Below, piece after piece: positions 27,063 through 37,824 of a stretch of 64,000 nt of DNA. Numbering within the stretch: the first letter of the stretch is position 1; each line of letters starts with the position of its first letter. Under the pieces are notes generated by a model. It saw nothing but the letters and a program-made list of their open reading frames with translations. It did not search any database and was not told the DNA's origin. The DNA is from CAVTTH01 sp963737545 (lineage in GTDB: Bacteria; Verrucomicrobiota; Verrucomicrobiia; Chthoniobacterales; UBA10450). A program made the translations under genes and the position numbers. The stretch is taken from positions 1 through 64,000 of the forward strand of contig CAVTTH010000005.1 in the NCBI GenBank assembly GCA_963737545.1, in the 5' to 3' direction.

Positions 27063-28618
27063 TCACTTTTCCACAAACGATAAACTTGCTATTTGCGCTT
27101 CCGGTTCTTGCACCGCCAGTTGCGCACGCACTTTTTGGATTTGCGCGGCTTGCTCTTTCAGTGCCGCGGTCAATGCGCCGATTTCTTTCTGTTGCCGAGT
27201 GAGGGCCGATTGAAAATCTTCTTGTTGCCGGGCCGCAGCGGTCTCCAACTCCCCAACCTTGCGGTGCTCTTTGATAAATTCGTTAAGCAACATCGCGTTG
27301 ATCGCTTCGTAGCGGACCGAGTAAATCTCGCCTTTCTCATCCCGCGTCACCAAATCGGGATTAACCTTCGCCACCTCCTCTGCGATCAGGCCAAACTGCG
27401 CCGTCCGGCTGGGATCGAGGTTCTGTTTGTAACGGAAGCTTACCGGATGCAGGGACAGGATCGCTTCGCTCTTCGTGTCCATCGCCGCAATCTCTTCCTT
27501 AAAGCGCTTGGAAGAAGGATTGGTCCCCAGCTGTCCGTTAGCGCTCACATAGACCGGCACGCCGCCTGAGACGACTGCGTTTCTTATTCCCGCGACAAAC
27601 GCCCGAGTTTGGGAAGTGCCAATGCGGGTGGTGTTGGCTTCAGCGGTCACGCCCGCATTGCCAATCTCGATGTTGTTACTCCCGATCGTGAGCGCGGAAC
27701 CGGCTGAACCTCCCAGGGCAATGTTGGCTCCGCCCGTCGTGTTGTTGAGCAACGCACTCAGACCCACGGCCGTGTTGCTGCTGCCAGTCGTGTTGAGACG
27801 CAGGGCGTTAAGGCCCTCCGCCACATTGTAGCTCCCGGTCGTGTTGTGAATCATGGCATTGGACCCGTTGGCCATGTTAAAGAAGCCGGTCGTGTTGGCA
27901 TAAAGAGCGAGGGCACCGGTGGCCATGTTGTTATTTCCTGTCGTGTTGCTATAGAGCGCTAGATAACCGTTGGCCAGGTTGTTGCTCCCAGTCGTGTTAC
28001 TAAGAAGCGCATTAAGACCGGTGGCCGTGTTGTTGCCGCCGGTCGTGTTGTTGGCGAGCGCTTGCACACCGAACGCCGTGTTATCGAGACCCGTGGTATT
28101 GCTAAAGAGAGTCTGAAAACCAGTGGCCGTGTTATAGTTGCCGGTCGTGTTGCCATAGAGCGCAAAATAACCGGTGGCCGTGTTATAGTTGCCGGTGTAC
28201 GTTGCTGATGGAGTGTCAGAAGCACCGTTGGCCGTATTGTAGTTGCCGGCTGGTGTTGACAAGAAGCGCAAGAGCACCGGTAGCCGTGTTGTTGCTGCCG
28301 GCGGTGTTGTTATTGAGCGCGGCTATAACCGGTCGCAGTGTTGTTGCTGCCGGTGGTGTTGAGAAAAAGCGCAGTAGCACCGATTCCCGTGTTGGCGAGG
28401 CCAGTGTTGGAAATGAGTACACTTTCGCCAAGGACCGTGCTGTTATTGGCCAGGCAGCCTTGTTGACAAACGGCTCGCGCCTCTGGTGAAAGCGCGAAGC
28501 AGGCGAGACCAAAAGCAAGCGGGATGAGCAGAAAACCGCGCCACCACTTTGATGTCTGGAATATGGAACTGCTCCTGGCTGGGGCGTTTGTCCGACTGAA
28601 TGTCATTGGCAGATGCAT
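27063..28618 (-). pseudogene. Exported repeat protein with S74 autoprocessing domain, frame-disrupted near its N-terminus
   Basis: The start at 28618 gives a long signal peptide (WRGFLLIPLAFGLACFALSP, then EARA). After breaks near 28320 and 28265 a frame of 404 residues follows. It has about ten copies of a 17-residue unit of the type NTTGNYNTATGYFALYG, with conserved NTTG and a central Asn, probably a beta-solenoid. Then comes the S74 peptidase/chaperone domain: SSKRFKEEIAAMD supplies the Ser-Lys pair, then SFRYK and FGLIAEEVAKVNPDLV, and a final coiled coil. In phage tail spikes this domain trimerises the protein and cuts itself off. Here it probably makes a trimeric surface fibre. The breaks lie in the repetitive stretch. 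Confidence 0.82.
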
Positions 28619-28858
28619 ATCAATTCCTTTCGCCCGGTGATTGAACCCTGCGACCGCAGGTCCGGAAAAGAGGAGGAAGCCGCCGGGACCAGCGCCTGCC
28701 CCGATCCAGATCTTTTGTTTGCGACGGCGAGTATCCCCAATGCAGCCCTCCTTCGTCAACGACAAAGGCGCGGTAGCTGCCCACCGGATTCTGCGCTGAG
28801 CGCAGCCAATCGGACATCGCCCGACACATCGCCCGGCTTTCCGAACGGCGTGCCGTGC

Positions 28859-30265
28859 TTATCCCGGCAATTCAGCTGCGACCAGGCAAACGTCGTCCAG
28901 GAAAGGTGCGCCCTCGTTGAACTTGGTAACCTCGGTCAGCAATTGATCGAGAACTTCGCCCGGCCGTCGATCGAGGTTCGCTTGCAGAACTCTCGTTAGT
29001 CCGACGGCGCCAAACTCCGCGCCCGCGCTATTCGTCGCTTCTTCAATGCCGTCGGTAAAGAGGAGAACCCAGTCGCCCGGCGCCAGCGGGACGCACGACG
29101 TGCCGTATTTCGCGGAATCGAGAAGTCCGAGGGCGGGCCCCGCTGCATCTGCGACGCAGTTAAGCGTCGAGACGGAACCGGCGCGTCTTTGCACATGGAA
29201 AGGGTAGGGATGCCCGGCGCGAGCGTACCGGAGTTCGGCCTTGTTCGAATCGAGCACGCAGTAAAACGCCGTCGCGAAAAGGACAGTGCCCGTTTGCCTG
29301 AGGATCTTGGTGAACTCCGAGTTGAGATGGGTCATGAGCAGACTGGGATCGGCGGCATCAGCGCCACAGCTTTCGATCAGCGCGCGCAGCATCGCCGTGA
29401 TCAGGGCGGAGCGGACACCGTGGCCCATCACGTCGCAAATCAGCACACTCGCGATCGAGTCGGACAACCGGACGATGTGGAAAAAATCGCCGCCGACCAG
29501 ACTGGCCGCAACGTAACGATGCTCGAAGCGCGGCCCGGAGGTGTTCGTGGTGCCGGGAGAAGACGGGCCGGTTTTGGGCATCATCGCCTGCTGCAATTCC
29601 ATCGCCATGCGCAGCTCCGATTCCATTTGTTCATTCTTCTCGCGAATCTCGCGCTCCTTCTTCTGCAGTTGATCGATGTTGGCCAGGAGCAGGGCGTTCT
29701 GGACCTTGAACAAAGTATCGGTCGAAATGAGCCCGAGCAGCCGCCCGTTTTCGTCAACCAGCAGCACGTCGTCGTAAAAATCTTTTGGATTTCGGGCGAA
29801 AACCTCTTTCAGGACTTGCGTGATCGGTGTGGTCACGACGATGCGAATTTCGTCTGTCGCCAGGTGTCCGGCGATGGATTTGCGCGCCCACAGGGCAAAT
29901 CCGTAGCGCCCGCCGAGAAGGGTGCTGATCGCATTCTGCGAACACATGCCGACCAGGCGATCGCCCTCGACCACCGCCAGGAATTCGACGCCGGTCCGGC
30001 GAAAGGCTTCGAAGACATTCTCTACGCTCTCCGAAAGGCCGACTGTTTCGCTGTGGCTAACGAGTGCGCGTAGATCGATTGCGTGTTCGGACGAAAGATC
30101 CCGCGGAAGTTGTGGCGTTCGCGAATCAGCCCGCGGACGTGTCGCTGCAGCCGCCGAGTCCAACGTCGATGGCGTTTGCACGTTCAAACTTATCGAACGG
30201 TGCGAAAAATGTCGTGTAACATTTTCGCGACAGTCAGCCTGATCAGCCCACTCAATCCAATGCAT
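28859..30265 (-). CDS. CBS-domain SpoIIE-type serine phosphatase
   Basis: 468 residues. A CBS pair occupies about 65-200 (VGLSESVENVFEAFRRTGVE, later VVTTPITQVLKEVF and DDVLLVDENGRLLGLIS), a coiled coil follows (QKKEREIREKNEQMESELRM), and the PP2C/SpoIIE domain (about 235-468) has LVGGDFFHIVRL, CDVMGHGVRSALI, AGHPYPFH and LLFTDGIEEATN with the metal-binding Asp residues. It probably dephosphorylates an anti-sigma-factor antagonist or similar, with the CBS pair sensing adenine nucleotides; this is inference. No anti-sigma gene is adjacent. Confidence 0.92.
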   Translation of the reverse strand: MHWIEWADQADCRENVTRHFSHRSISLNVQTPSTLDSAAAATRPRADSRTPQLPRDLSSEHAIDLRALVSHSETVGLSESVENVFEAFRRTGVEFLAVVEGDRLVGMCSQNAISTLLGGRYGFALWARKSIAGHLATDEIRIVVTTPITQVLKEVFARNPKDFYDDVLLVDENGRLLGLISTDTLFKVQNALLLANIDQLQKKEREIREKNEQMESELRMAMELQQAMMPKTGPSSPGTTNTSGPRFEHRYVAASLVGGDFFHIVRLSDSIASVLICDVMGHGVRSALITAMLRALIESCGADAADPSLLMTHLNSEFTKILRQTGTVLFATAFYCVLDSNKAELRYARAGHPYPFHVQRRAGSVSTLNCVADAAGPALGLLDSAKYGTSCVPLAPGDWVLLFTDGIEEATNSAGAEFGAVGLTRVLQANLDRRPGEVLDQLLTEVTKFNEGAPFLDDVCLVAAELPG

Positions 30266-30319
30266 CGGGTCGGGTGCCGAGTCGTGCGCGGCGAACTCCC
30301 ACGCATCCAGGCCGCAGAT

Positions 30320-30348
30320 GAACTTGACTGCTTTAAGCAGTCAAGTTC
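30320..30348. repeat. 29-nt perfect palindrome, ACTTGA...TCAAGT family
   Basis: GAACTTGACTGCTT is followed by one base and then its exact reverse complement AAGCAGTCAAGTTC. The architecture (ACTTGA, four variable bases, TTAA-like centre, complementary four bases, TCAAGT) returns at 37825, 38191, 38408 and 38982 with different variable bases. Confidence 0.85.
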
Positions 30349-30380
30349 GGTAATTATCTCTTCGGATTATCAAGCAACCG

Positions 30381-30478
30381 TCGAGCAGTCGGTCGCCGCC
30401 CTTCTCCTCCCGCAATCGCCCACTGGTCACTGGTCACTCGCCACTCGTCACTTCAATCTGCGGTTGGGTGGATCGGCC
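30381..30478 (+). repeat. Left copy of a ~100-bp direct repeat flanking a toxin-antitoxin pair
   Basis: From TCGAGCAGTCGGTCGCCGCC to GTTGGGTGGATCGGCC this block is nearly identical to 31321-31420, differing by two one-base indels and two substitutions. It contains a short internal iteration (ACTGGTCACTGGTCACT). The two copies are about 840 bases apart and enclose the PIN toxin and its antitoxin. Confidence 0.85.
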
Positions 30479-30571
30479 GCTCCGCGGGCGATAATGAACA
30501 ACGCGACTGCGACGCCACTTCTTGCCATCGAGCGACGGAGCGCTCGATCCACCTCTGGATTCCTGCCGCCC

Positions 30572-30976
30572 TCACCTCCGCGGCGGCATGACGGTCGGAA
30601 TCACCTCACGCTTGTTCCGGCGATAAACGCGGAAATCCTGATCCACTGTGATCACACGATGATTCGGGTACAGCTCGCTCATCCGGATCAGACAAAGATC
30701 GGCCAGATCCGGCTCGCGATCGGCGTAGCGTTTAGCCAATGCCGTCAACTGCGGCAGATGATCGTTGCAATCGAAAGCGAGTGTCACCAACTCGTCGGCA
30801 ATCATCTCGAGAACCAACGCTGCGTTACCAAGATGGAATGCCGTTTCCGCTAATACCGCTTCGCAGGTGAGGAGCGGCTCCGTCACTTGCTCCGCCACGC
30901 GCACCGCCCACGGGTGATGCATATCCCTGGCATTGGCGAACGCCACCAGGAAACCGGTATCCGCTATCCCAGTCAC
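30572..30976 (-). CDS. PIN-domain toxin (VapC-like)
   Basis: 134 residues, GTG start. The PIN nuclease acidic residues are present: Asp6 (IADTGFLVAF), Glu44 (AVLAETAF), Asp90/Asp93 (EPDLADLCLIRM) and Asp112/Asp114 (ITVDQDF). Such proteins are Mg-dependent RNases, often cutting tRNA or rRNA. The gene starts 8 bases after the antitoxin stop, the usual order of antitoxin first. It lies inside a segment bracketed by direct repeats. Confidence 0.9.
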   Translation of the reverse strand: MTGIADTGFLVAFANARDMHHPWAVRVAEQVTEPLLTCEAVLAETAFHLGNAALVLEMIADELVTLAFDCNDHLPQLTALAKRYADREPDLADLCLIRMSELYPNHRVITVDQDFRVYRRNKREVIPTVMPPRR

Positions 30977-30984
30977 GGTCCGCG

Positions 30985-31203
30985 CTACTTTTTGGCGAAC
31001 CCTTTGCGCAACGAAAGATCGCGCGGAGCACTGCGGACCGCGCCGGCCAGGCGCATAAACTTCTTTGATGTGCGATCACCACCGCGCGCGCGCTCCAGAT
31101 GCGAGCGGATGAACTGCCCTTGCGAGATCCCCATTTGCGCAGCCGCCTGCTCGATCCATCCCGCCAGTTTCTTTGTCGGACGAAAAGTGATTGTCTGACC
31201 CAT
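30985..31203 (-). CDS. Antitoxin of the PIN toxin, ribbon-helix-helix-like
   Basis: 72 residues from MGQTITFRPTKKLAGW. The N-terminal beta-strand (QTITFRPTKKL) followed by helices (AGWIEQAAAQMG, SQGQFIRSHLERA) fits a ribbon-helix-helix DNA-binding domain; the basic C-terminal part (FMRLAGAVRSAPRDLSLRKG) would bind the toxin. The ATG at 31203 was preferred to the longer open frame because the fold begins there and about 100 non-coding bases precede it. It probably represses its own operon. Confidence 0.8.
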   Translation of the reverse strand: MGQTITFRPTKKLAGWIEQAAAQMGISQGQFIRSHLERARGGDRTSKKFMRLAGAVRSAPRDLSLRKGFAKK

Positions 31204-31320
31204 ATGGCAGAAATGTAAACATAATATTGGGAAGCCGGCAAGGTTTAAGATTTGGGGTTGAGTTGATCTGATTGAGCGGTTTCTTGGGAAAAGATGTGAT
31301 CGACACGTGGCTTCGGATGA

Positions 31321-31420
31321 TCGAGCAATTGGTCGCCGCCCCTTCTCCTCCCGCAATCGCCCAACTGGTCACTGGTCACTCGCCACTCGTCACTTCAATC
31401 TGCGGTTGGGTGGATCGGCC
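31321..31420 (+). repeat. Right copy of the ~100-bp direct repeat flanking the toxin-antitoxin pair
   Basis: Matches 30381-30478 from TCGAGCA to GGATCGGCC. The sequences beyond both ends are unrelated, so the repeat has sharp borders. Compared with the left copy it carries one extra C in the CGCC run and one extra A before ACTGG. Confidence 0.85.
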
Positions 31421-31537
31421 TGCCTGCTCAGCCAGCCCGCCGCGGCGGGCGAAAGCTTTCGGAGCTCCTCGGTTCGTGAAATGCGTGTCGAGGGGTTATT
31501 GCTTTAAGAAATAGTGGGGTTCGTTCACAGTCTATTC

Positions 31538-32413
31538 ATGTGGGACGCGAGTGGGAAACACATCAGCCTATTTTGCATTTTGACTGCCGTGCTAGCTCTT
31601 GTGCCGTGCAATAAAGGACTGGCGGCAGAGAAAGAGCGCGAGTCGGTCGGATACGTCTTTGACTCGACGGGCGATTGGATGCAGGACGGCGAAGGTTCCC
31701 GCACAAGAGCGGTGATCCGGCATACGCCGGTGCGGTGATCACGCTGGATCCGGCTTACAAAGAAGCGCAGACGAGAGGCGCTGCGATAATCATCATGCTA
31801 TTCAATGGTAACCGGGAAGAGCGTTCATTTGAGCAGCCAGCGGAGTTCGCGAAGCCGATCGAATTGCCAAAAGCGCTGGGGGAACAACTCCTCGCCAATC
31901 GGGCGCTTGCTGCGTGCGATGGGTGGTCTGTTCTCTAGAGACTCGGAGAAGTATCTGATCACGACGGTACGCGGTACCGATCTGCAGCTGCACGAAGCCG
32001 TTGTTAAGTTTAACGGTGCCGAGATCGACCTCGCACCGGTTTTTGAGGCCGCGCCCGCCGGCAAGTATCTCGTGCGTTTGCATCTCGTCGGAACTAACGA
32101 GCCCAGCGAACACAGCGCAACGCCCAAGACTTTTGCGTTCGATTGGAACCGTGGGCGTGAACAGCGCGTGACTGTGCGCGAAATCCAGCCTGGACTGTGG
32201 CGCATCAGCTTGCTCCAACTCGAAGACGAACGCCCACTCGGCGTGGATGCGTGGGTGCTCATTTGTTCGCCCAAGAATTACGATGAGGTAGCTGGTTCGT
32301 TCCATCAAGTAATCGCCGTGACAGGCAAGTGGGGCGAGAAAGTCAGCAGGGACGAGGTACGGGGTTTTCTGCGCACTGCACTCGATGTCCTCGCTCAACG
32401 GCCGGAAAAATGA
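31538..32413 (+). pseudogene. Exported protein of unknown function upstream of CHASE2, frame-disrupted
   Basis: The ATG at 31538 starts a signal peptide (HISLFCILTAVLALVPCN, then KGLAA) followed by VGYVFDSTGDWMQDG. The frame is then lost near 31690 and near 31905; the joined protein continues with AVITLDPAYKEAQTRGAAI, LPKALGEQLLANRAL and GLFSRDSEKYLITTVRGTD, ending at 32413. The last part (about 170 residues) has a beta-rich pattern with FEAAPAGKYLVRLHLVG. No family is recognised. Its stop overlaps the CHASE2 start (ATGA), so the two form a coupled pair, probably sensing or modifying the periplasm together. Confidence 0.65.
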
Positions 32414-33691
32414 GCGTACCCATTTCGGGGCGGAAGGCGCGGCGCAATGCTGTGCGGGACAACGCGACACGCAAAGAGAAAGTTGTGGATACACCTGGCG
32501 TCGGCGACATGGCTGATTTTTGGAATCACCGGCACGACGCTCATTCTGCATTACTTCGGCTGGCTCAATCCGCTCGAGGCGAGCTCTCTCTGATTTTCTT
32601 CTGCGGCTGCGCGAGCCGGTGAAGCCGAAATATGTCTGGCTCGTCGCGATTACCGATAAGGACTACGCGGACCCACGACTTTTCAAAAAAACGAGTCCGC
32701 TCGATCCAGAACAATTGCGGAAGGTGATCGCAGCGATTGCCAAACTAAGGCCACGCGTGATCGGCGTCGACGTGGATACAAGCGATTCTCAAAATGTCCG
32801 TCCAGAGACTCAAGTCCCGATTATATGGGGTCAGCGAGTGACACCGGCTGAAAATGCGACTGAGAGGCATACGCTTGCCGTGCTGGAGAGATGAGCAACC
32901 GCAGCCCGGGGCCAATGAACGTGGCGTTTCAGCGATACCAGCAGATTCCGATGGAGCAGTGCGACGCTATCAACGCAAGATTCCCGTTGCAGACGGCGAA
33001 ATCGATTCGTTGCCATGGGCAGTGGCGAAAGCGTTTTGCAACGCGACCCTCGCGGATGCGACGACAGGATCGGATCTAAGAGTGCGGTGCCAGAGAGCTT
33101 CTTGATTCCGAGTCGAGAAAAAAATACCAGCGACCGCTGCTGTTGACCTTCTCAGAGCCACCGCATAGCGAGGTGCGCATCCTCTCAGCGTCGGATGTAC
33201 TTCAAATCGCAGCCAGACGATGGTTGGAAAGATAATCCCACGTTTCGCGATGGGATCGTGATGCTTGGCGGGACATTCGCGCTCTCGGGGGACGTTTCTT
33301 ACAAAACGCCTCTCGGCACGAGAGCGGGAGTGCAGCTGTTTTCTGATGAATCGAAACCGAGCTGCAAGGTCGTCCGATCACACCGCTGAATGAGGTGCTG
33401 ATGGTGATCTTTGAAATAAGCGGGGGATATTTGCTCGTGGCGTGGCATTTTTTTTCCAAAGGATGGAGCGCTGTAACACTGCGGGTAATTGCGGTGCCGG
33501 TGCTGGCGATGGCGTCGAGTTTCTTCGCGTTTTCGTCGTTGGCGTACTGGGCGAATTTTGTTCCGGTGCTTGCGGGCGTGCTGATTCACGAGCTTTACGA
33601 GCACTTCAAACACCACCGCGATTTGATCCGCGAGGTGCGCGAACTAAAGGCCGGAGGCGTCGGTCGAAGAAAGCGACGACGCTACGGTTGA
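32410..33691 (+). pseudogene. CHASE2-domain membrane protein, heavily frame-disrupted
   Basis: Reading across frames gives an N-terminal helix (WLIFGITGTTLILHYFGWL), a CHASE2 extracytoplasmic sensor (YVWLVAITDKDYADPRLF, IAKLRPRVIGVDVDTSD, VPIIWGQRVTP, FLIPSR and FRDGIVMLGGTFALSGDV) and two or three C-terminal helices (LMVIFEISGGYLLVAWHFF, VIAVPVLAMASSFFAFSSL). Breaks lie near 32503, 32592, 32880, 33110, 33225 and 33375, several in short runs such as seven A's at 33118. There is no output domain after the helices, so signal would pass to a partner, perhaps the convergent CHAT protein. Six or more breaks in 1.3 kb imply decay or very poor local sequence. Confidence 0.75.
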
Positions 33692-36600
33692 CCCTGCGAA
33701 CTCATAATGAAAGCCCCGGCGAGCCTGACCGCATTTTGCAACCCACGCTCCTTTCGCAATTTGACCAGCCAATCGCGTTGAACGTCAGCTAGGGCTTGGG
33801 GAGCATTCTCGTCTTTTCCGCGGCTTCGTAGAAATCGACCATGATCTGCACGGTCGTCTTGTCGCCAACCGGCCACAGGGTCATCAACAGATTCTGCGCG
33901 CCGGCTTGAACCAAGCCGCGTCGCAGGCCCATCACGCCTTCTCCGGAGCGCGCTTCGCCAGAGCCGGTGTCACAAGCCGAGAGAACTACCAGCCACGTGC
34001 CATCCAATCTAAGTCCGCCAACTTCCTCGGCGGTCACGATGCCGTCGTTCTCGGTCGCCGGAACTTCGCCGCGACGCCATGCTCGGAGAGTTCTTTGAGC
34101 TCCTGCTAAAGCCAGTCCGCTCCGATGCATCGGATTAACCAGTTTACCTTTCGGGACGTTTTCAATCTACCGAAAAGTTCGCCGCGGTGCCTAGCTCGCT
34201 TTCCGGCAAAAAAAAACCATGAGTTGCAAGATGGAGGATGCGTGGAGAATTCACTCGTCGAAGCTCTGCTTCAGTAGCATCAGCCCCAAGGAATACTTCA
34301 CCTTTCCATTCGTCTTTTCTGCGAAGTCTCTCCAACTCAGCTGCTTCCATCGCAGTGCCCGGGAGCGAAGGAGCAAAAGATTTTGCAAGTCTCGCGCTCC
34401 CATTGAACGCAGTGTGATCGCACTCGTTCCGGGTTGAGCCGAATGGAGCCATCGCTGTCCCGGCAAAGTCCGGATTGGCAAAGACGACTGTTACCGGGTT
34501 GCTGTTAGATTTCTTGTCTCTAACAAATCACGCCCACTCGCCAAGTAGCGGATGGAATATTTCTCGGCGAGAAATTTGTTCTCGGAACCAGGAGCGTGGC
34601 GAACGAAACAAAATTAAGTTCGCCGTCTGGGCTTACTGCAATTGCAGTGGTTCCAGCGGGAAGAAGTTTCTCAATGGGTGCCCAAACTTGGGCATGCAAG
34701 GCGTGCAATACATCAATTAAAGAATTTTCGGCTCTTTCGCCGCGCGTATACTCTTGATATGATTTGATGTTCTTCTCAATTTCGGCGGCACTGCCCAGTC
34801 GACACCACTCCGGCTTGCTGCCGGGAGTAATTAGGATGGCTCCAAAGCCCCATTCCCATTTGTTCTTTCCGAGATAGTCGTTATAGCGCACGAGTTCGAT
34901 TAGCGCCTCGTTCTTTGCGAGCGCCGCTTGCACTCGATCAACTCTGATGCTCAGTGCACGCCGCGCTTTTCCGATACCGCCGACTTGGCGCGCAAGCTGA
35001 GCTTCCAGTTCTTCTATTTGATGAAAGAGCTGTTGCTTCTCGGTATCAGTACCTCCCTCGCACCCTTAGAGAAGTCTTTCGGGACTTCCAATGAAATCTG
35101 CATGAAGCGCTGTTTGGCACCAAGAAGCTCTGCGATGACTTCACGCCGCCGCGGCTCTTCGCTGGCTTGAGAAATGAGTCGATCTTCCAAAAGCGAATCG
35201 AGAACCACGCCTTTGCGACGAAGAATTGTTTGGGCTAGGAGCTGAGACATGTTCAGCCGAGCAGGGAGAGAATAGGGGCTGACTATCAGCTGAAAGGCCA
35301 AACGTTGTTGTTCAGAAGTAAACGACAGAACATCGGCGAGATGTTTCTCCTCGCCTAGGTTGACACGCGAAACTAGCTCTGCGGCTTCAGCCATTTTGCC
35401 GTTATCAAGATAACGAAACGCCAAATTCGATAGGGCAGTGATTGTTTGAGGATGGTCGGAACCGAGGGTTGTTTCGCTGGTTCTTATCGAACGATAATAG
35501 AGCGATTCTGCCTTCCTAAAGCTCCCCATTTGAGTGTAAAGCATACCTAAATTATTGAGGATGGTAGCTGTATCTGGATGACCTTCGCCCAGCACTTCTT
35601 CATCAATTCTTAACGCACGTTGGTAGAGCGGTTCGGCTTTGGCGTAAGCGCCGGTAAACAGATATAGATCTGCAAGGTTCGCGAGGCTAAGCGCCAAACT
35701 GGAGTGTTCGTGTCCGAAGCATTTTTCATAGATTGCTATGGCACGTTGGTAAAGCGGCTCACAACGAGCGGACTCTCCCATGGCGAGATAAAGCGCCGCT
35801 AGGTTCATGAGGCTTATTGCGGTGTCAGGGTGAACTTGTCCCAGCACTTTTTCTCGAATCCTCAAGCTCCGCTCAAAAAGTGATTGGGCATTTGTGTAGT
35901 CACCGATGTCCCTATAAAGCGAAGCCAGATTATTTAGTCCTGTTGCGGTTGTCGGGTGTAGGTGTCCGAGCGCTTTTTCGCAGATTTTTAGGTTTCGTTG
36001 AAAAAGAGACTCGGCCTTGGCATAATCGCCTGTTCGATTGTAAAGCACGCCTAGGTTGTTAACGATTACCGCGGTATCGGGGTGGTCTTCCCCGAGTGCG
36101 GCTTCATCGATTCTTAAGGCGCGCTGGTAGAGCAGTTCGGCTTTGACATAGACGCCCATGGTCCGATATAGATCCGCAAGGTTATTGAGGCCGACAGCGA
36201 AACGGGGGTGCGCACCACCGAAGGTCTTTTCGTAAATTTTCAAACTTCGCTGGAGAAGCATTTCAGCGCGAACGTAGTCGCCGGTTGTGCGATAAAGCCC
36301 CCCTAAATTACTAATGCTTGTCGCGGTATCAGGGCTGCCTTGGCCTAGGACTTTCTCGCGAATCTTCAGGGCCCGTTCATACAGCGCTTCGGCTTTTGTG
36401 TAGTCGCCAATATTCTCATAAAGGGCAGCCAGGTTATTAAGGCTTTGTGCGGTGCTCGGGTGCTCTGGACCGAGCGCTTTTTCACTGATCTTTAAGGCTC
36501 GCTGAAGATGTAACTCCGCTTTAGCAAAGTCCCCCTGGTGCAGAGATAAAGTTCCGAGACCACCGAGAAGAGTTGCAACGTTCGGATGCTCGGCGCCCAA

Positions 36601-37308
36601 AGCGTTTTCATCAACTTCCAGAGCGCGTAAATAGAGCGGCTCGGCTCTAGCGTAATCGCCCATGTCTTGGTAAAGGTGTGCAAGGTTGTTATATATCGTG
36701 GCTATATCCGGGTGTTCCGGGCCGGTGTTTTTTTCGGAAACCGCCAGGGCTCGTGCAAAGATCTCTTTTGCTTTGGCGTACCTCCCAGTCGCCGTGTAAA
36801 CCAACCCTAGGTTGTTGAGGGCGGCCGCGCTGTTTGGGCCATCGAGTCCGTCAATTTTCTCATGGATTATCAATACGCGCTCATAAAGCGGTTCAGCTTT
36901 AGCATAGGCGCCCATGTGTCGGTAAAGCTCGGCCAGGTTATTAAGGGTTGCAGCGACGTGGATATCATCTACGCCGAGGGCGTTTTCGTAAATTTTCAAA
37001 GCGCGTCTGAAGAACGACTCGGCTTCTGTGTAATCACCGGCGGCATCATGTAGTCTTCCTAACTGGTCGAGGATCACCGCAGTGGCCGGATGCTTGTCGC
37101 CCATAAGCTCTTTGCACCGATTCAAAAGTTCAGTGGCTAGCGGCACGGCCTCAGAATATCTGCCTGCCCGCTCAAGCTCATTCACCTGCGAACCGAGCGT
37201 CTTCGCATCGGGCGGCGGTGTTGGTGAAGATGCCTCGGCGAACGTCACGAGACCGACAAGCGCGACGATTCCCATCGCTGCCAATGTTGAATTTTTCTGC
37301 TCGTGCAT
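33682..37308 (-). pseudogene. Exported TPR-CHAT peptidase, TPR part intact, CHAT part frame-disrupted
   Basis: The start at 37308 gives a signal peptide (LAAMGIVALVGLVTFAEA). An unbroken 764-residue frame follows with fourteen 42-residue TPR units of the kinesin-light-chain type (GDYAKAESLFQRNLKICEKA pattern, HPDTATxLNNLAxLY) plus a partial one. After 35050 the frame is lost four or more times (about 35050, 34520, 34150, 33800), but the CHAT caspase-like domain is readable: NEALIELVRYNDYLG, HLATHGFF with catalytic His, VLSACDTGSGEA with catalytic Cys, and the end ALADVQRDWLVKLRKERGL. The dyad is conserved. It would be a periplasmic protease or signalling scaffold. It converges with CHASE2, overlapping it by 10 bases. 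Confidence 0.85.
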
Positions 37309-37696
37309 GAGGGCATTGTCATCGACGCTGAAAGTATCAACGACTTATTTCAACTCGAATCAAGCGTCAGATCACTCTATTTCGGCAGGCGATTGGCGAT
37401 TTCGGGAGACAGAAACAGGGGTCAGTCACAAATCTTGACGGATTGGCTTTCCGGCGCAGCGGGCGATCTCAAGGGGTGATGACGTATTTTGAGAATTGAT
37501 GTTCCCAACATGGAGTTAGTGACGAGTGACATATGACCAGTGTCGAGTCGCAACAAGTCAGAAGCAGGGTTCAAGAATCACCGCAGCTCGGTTTTTCCCA
37601 ACCATCCGCGCCGAGGCGACGTTCTCTGGCCCCGTTGAATTCTTACAGCCGATGGCCGTCTCAGACACGAAACGACAGGGAGTAGGGAGTATTGTT

Positions 37697-37792
37697 ATGA
37701 TGGAACCAACGGTAACGCAGAGCGGGGCGCTCTATCTGGCGCAGCACAAAATTCCAACCGGACGGCGCGGACTGGTCCGTCGACGTAATTGA
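37697..37792 (+). CDS. Putative 31-residue peptide, array copy 1
   Basis: ATGATG start preceded by GGGAG seven bases upstream. The peptide begins MMEPTVTQSGALYLAQHKIP and ends with an arginine-rich tail (TGRRGLVRRRN), net positive. Compared with copy 2 the differences are CAG/CAA, GGA/GGG, CTG/CTT, CGT/CGC and the stop TGA/TAA, all silent. Upstream of the ATG the conserved DNA runs in different frames in the two copies, because copy 2 has a 7-base insertion, so coding constraint starts at the ATG. No family known. It could also be the preserved N-terminus of a larger lost gene. Confidence 0.5.
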   Translation: MMEPTVTQSGALYLAQHKIPTGRRGLVRRRN

Positions 37793-37824
37793 AAGCCGTA
37801 AATGTGAAATGCGAAGTGCGGAAC

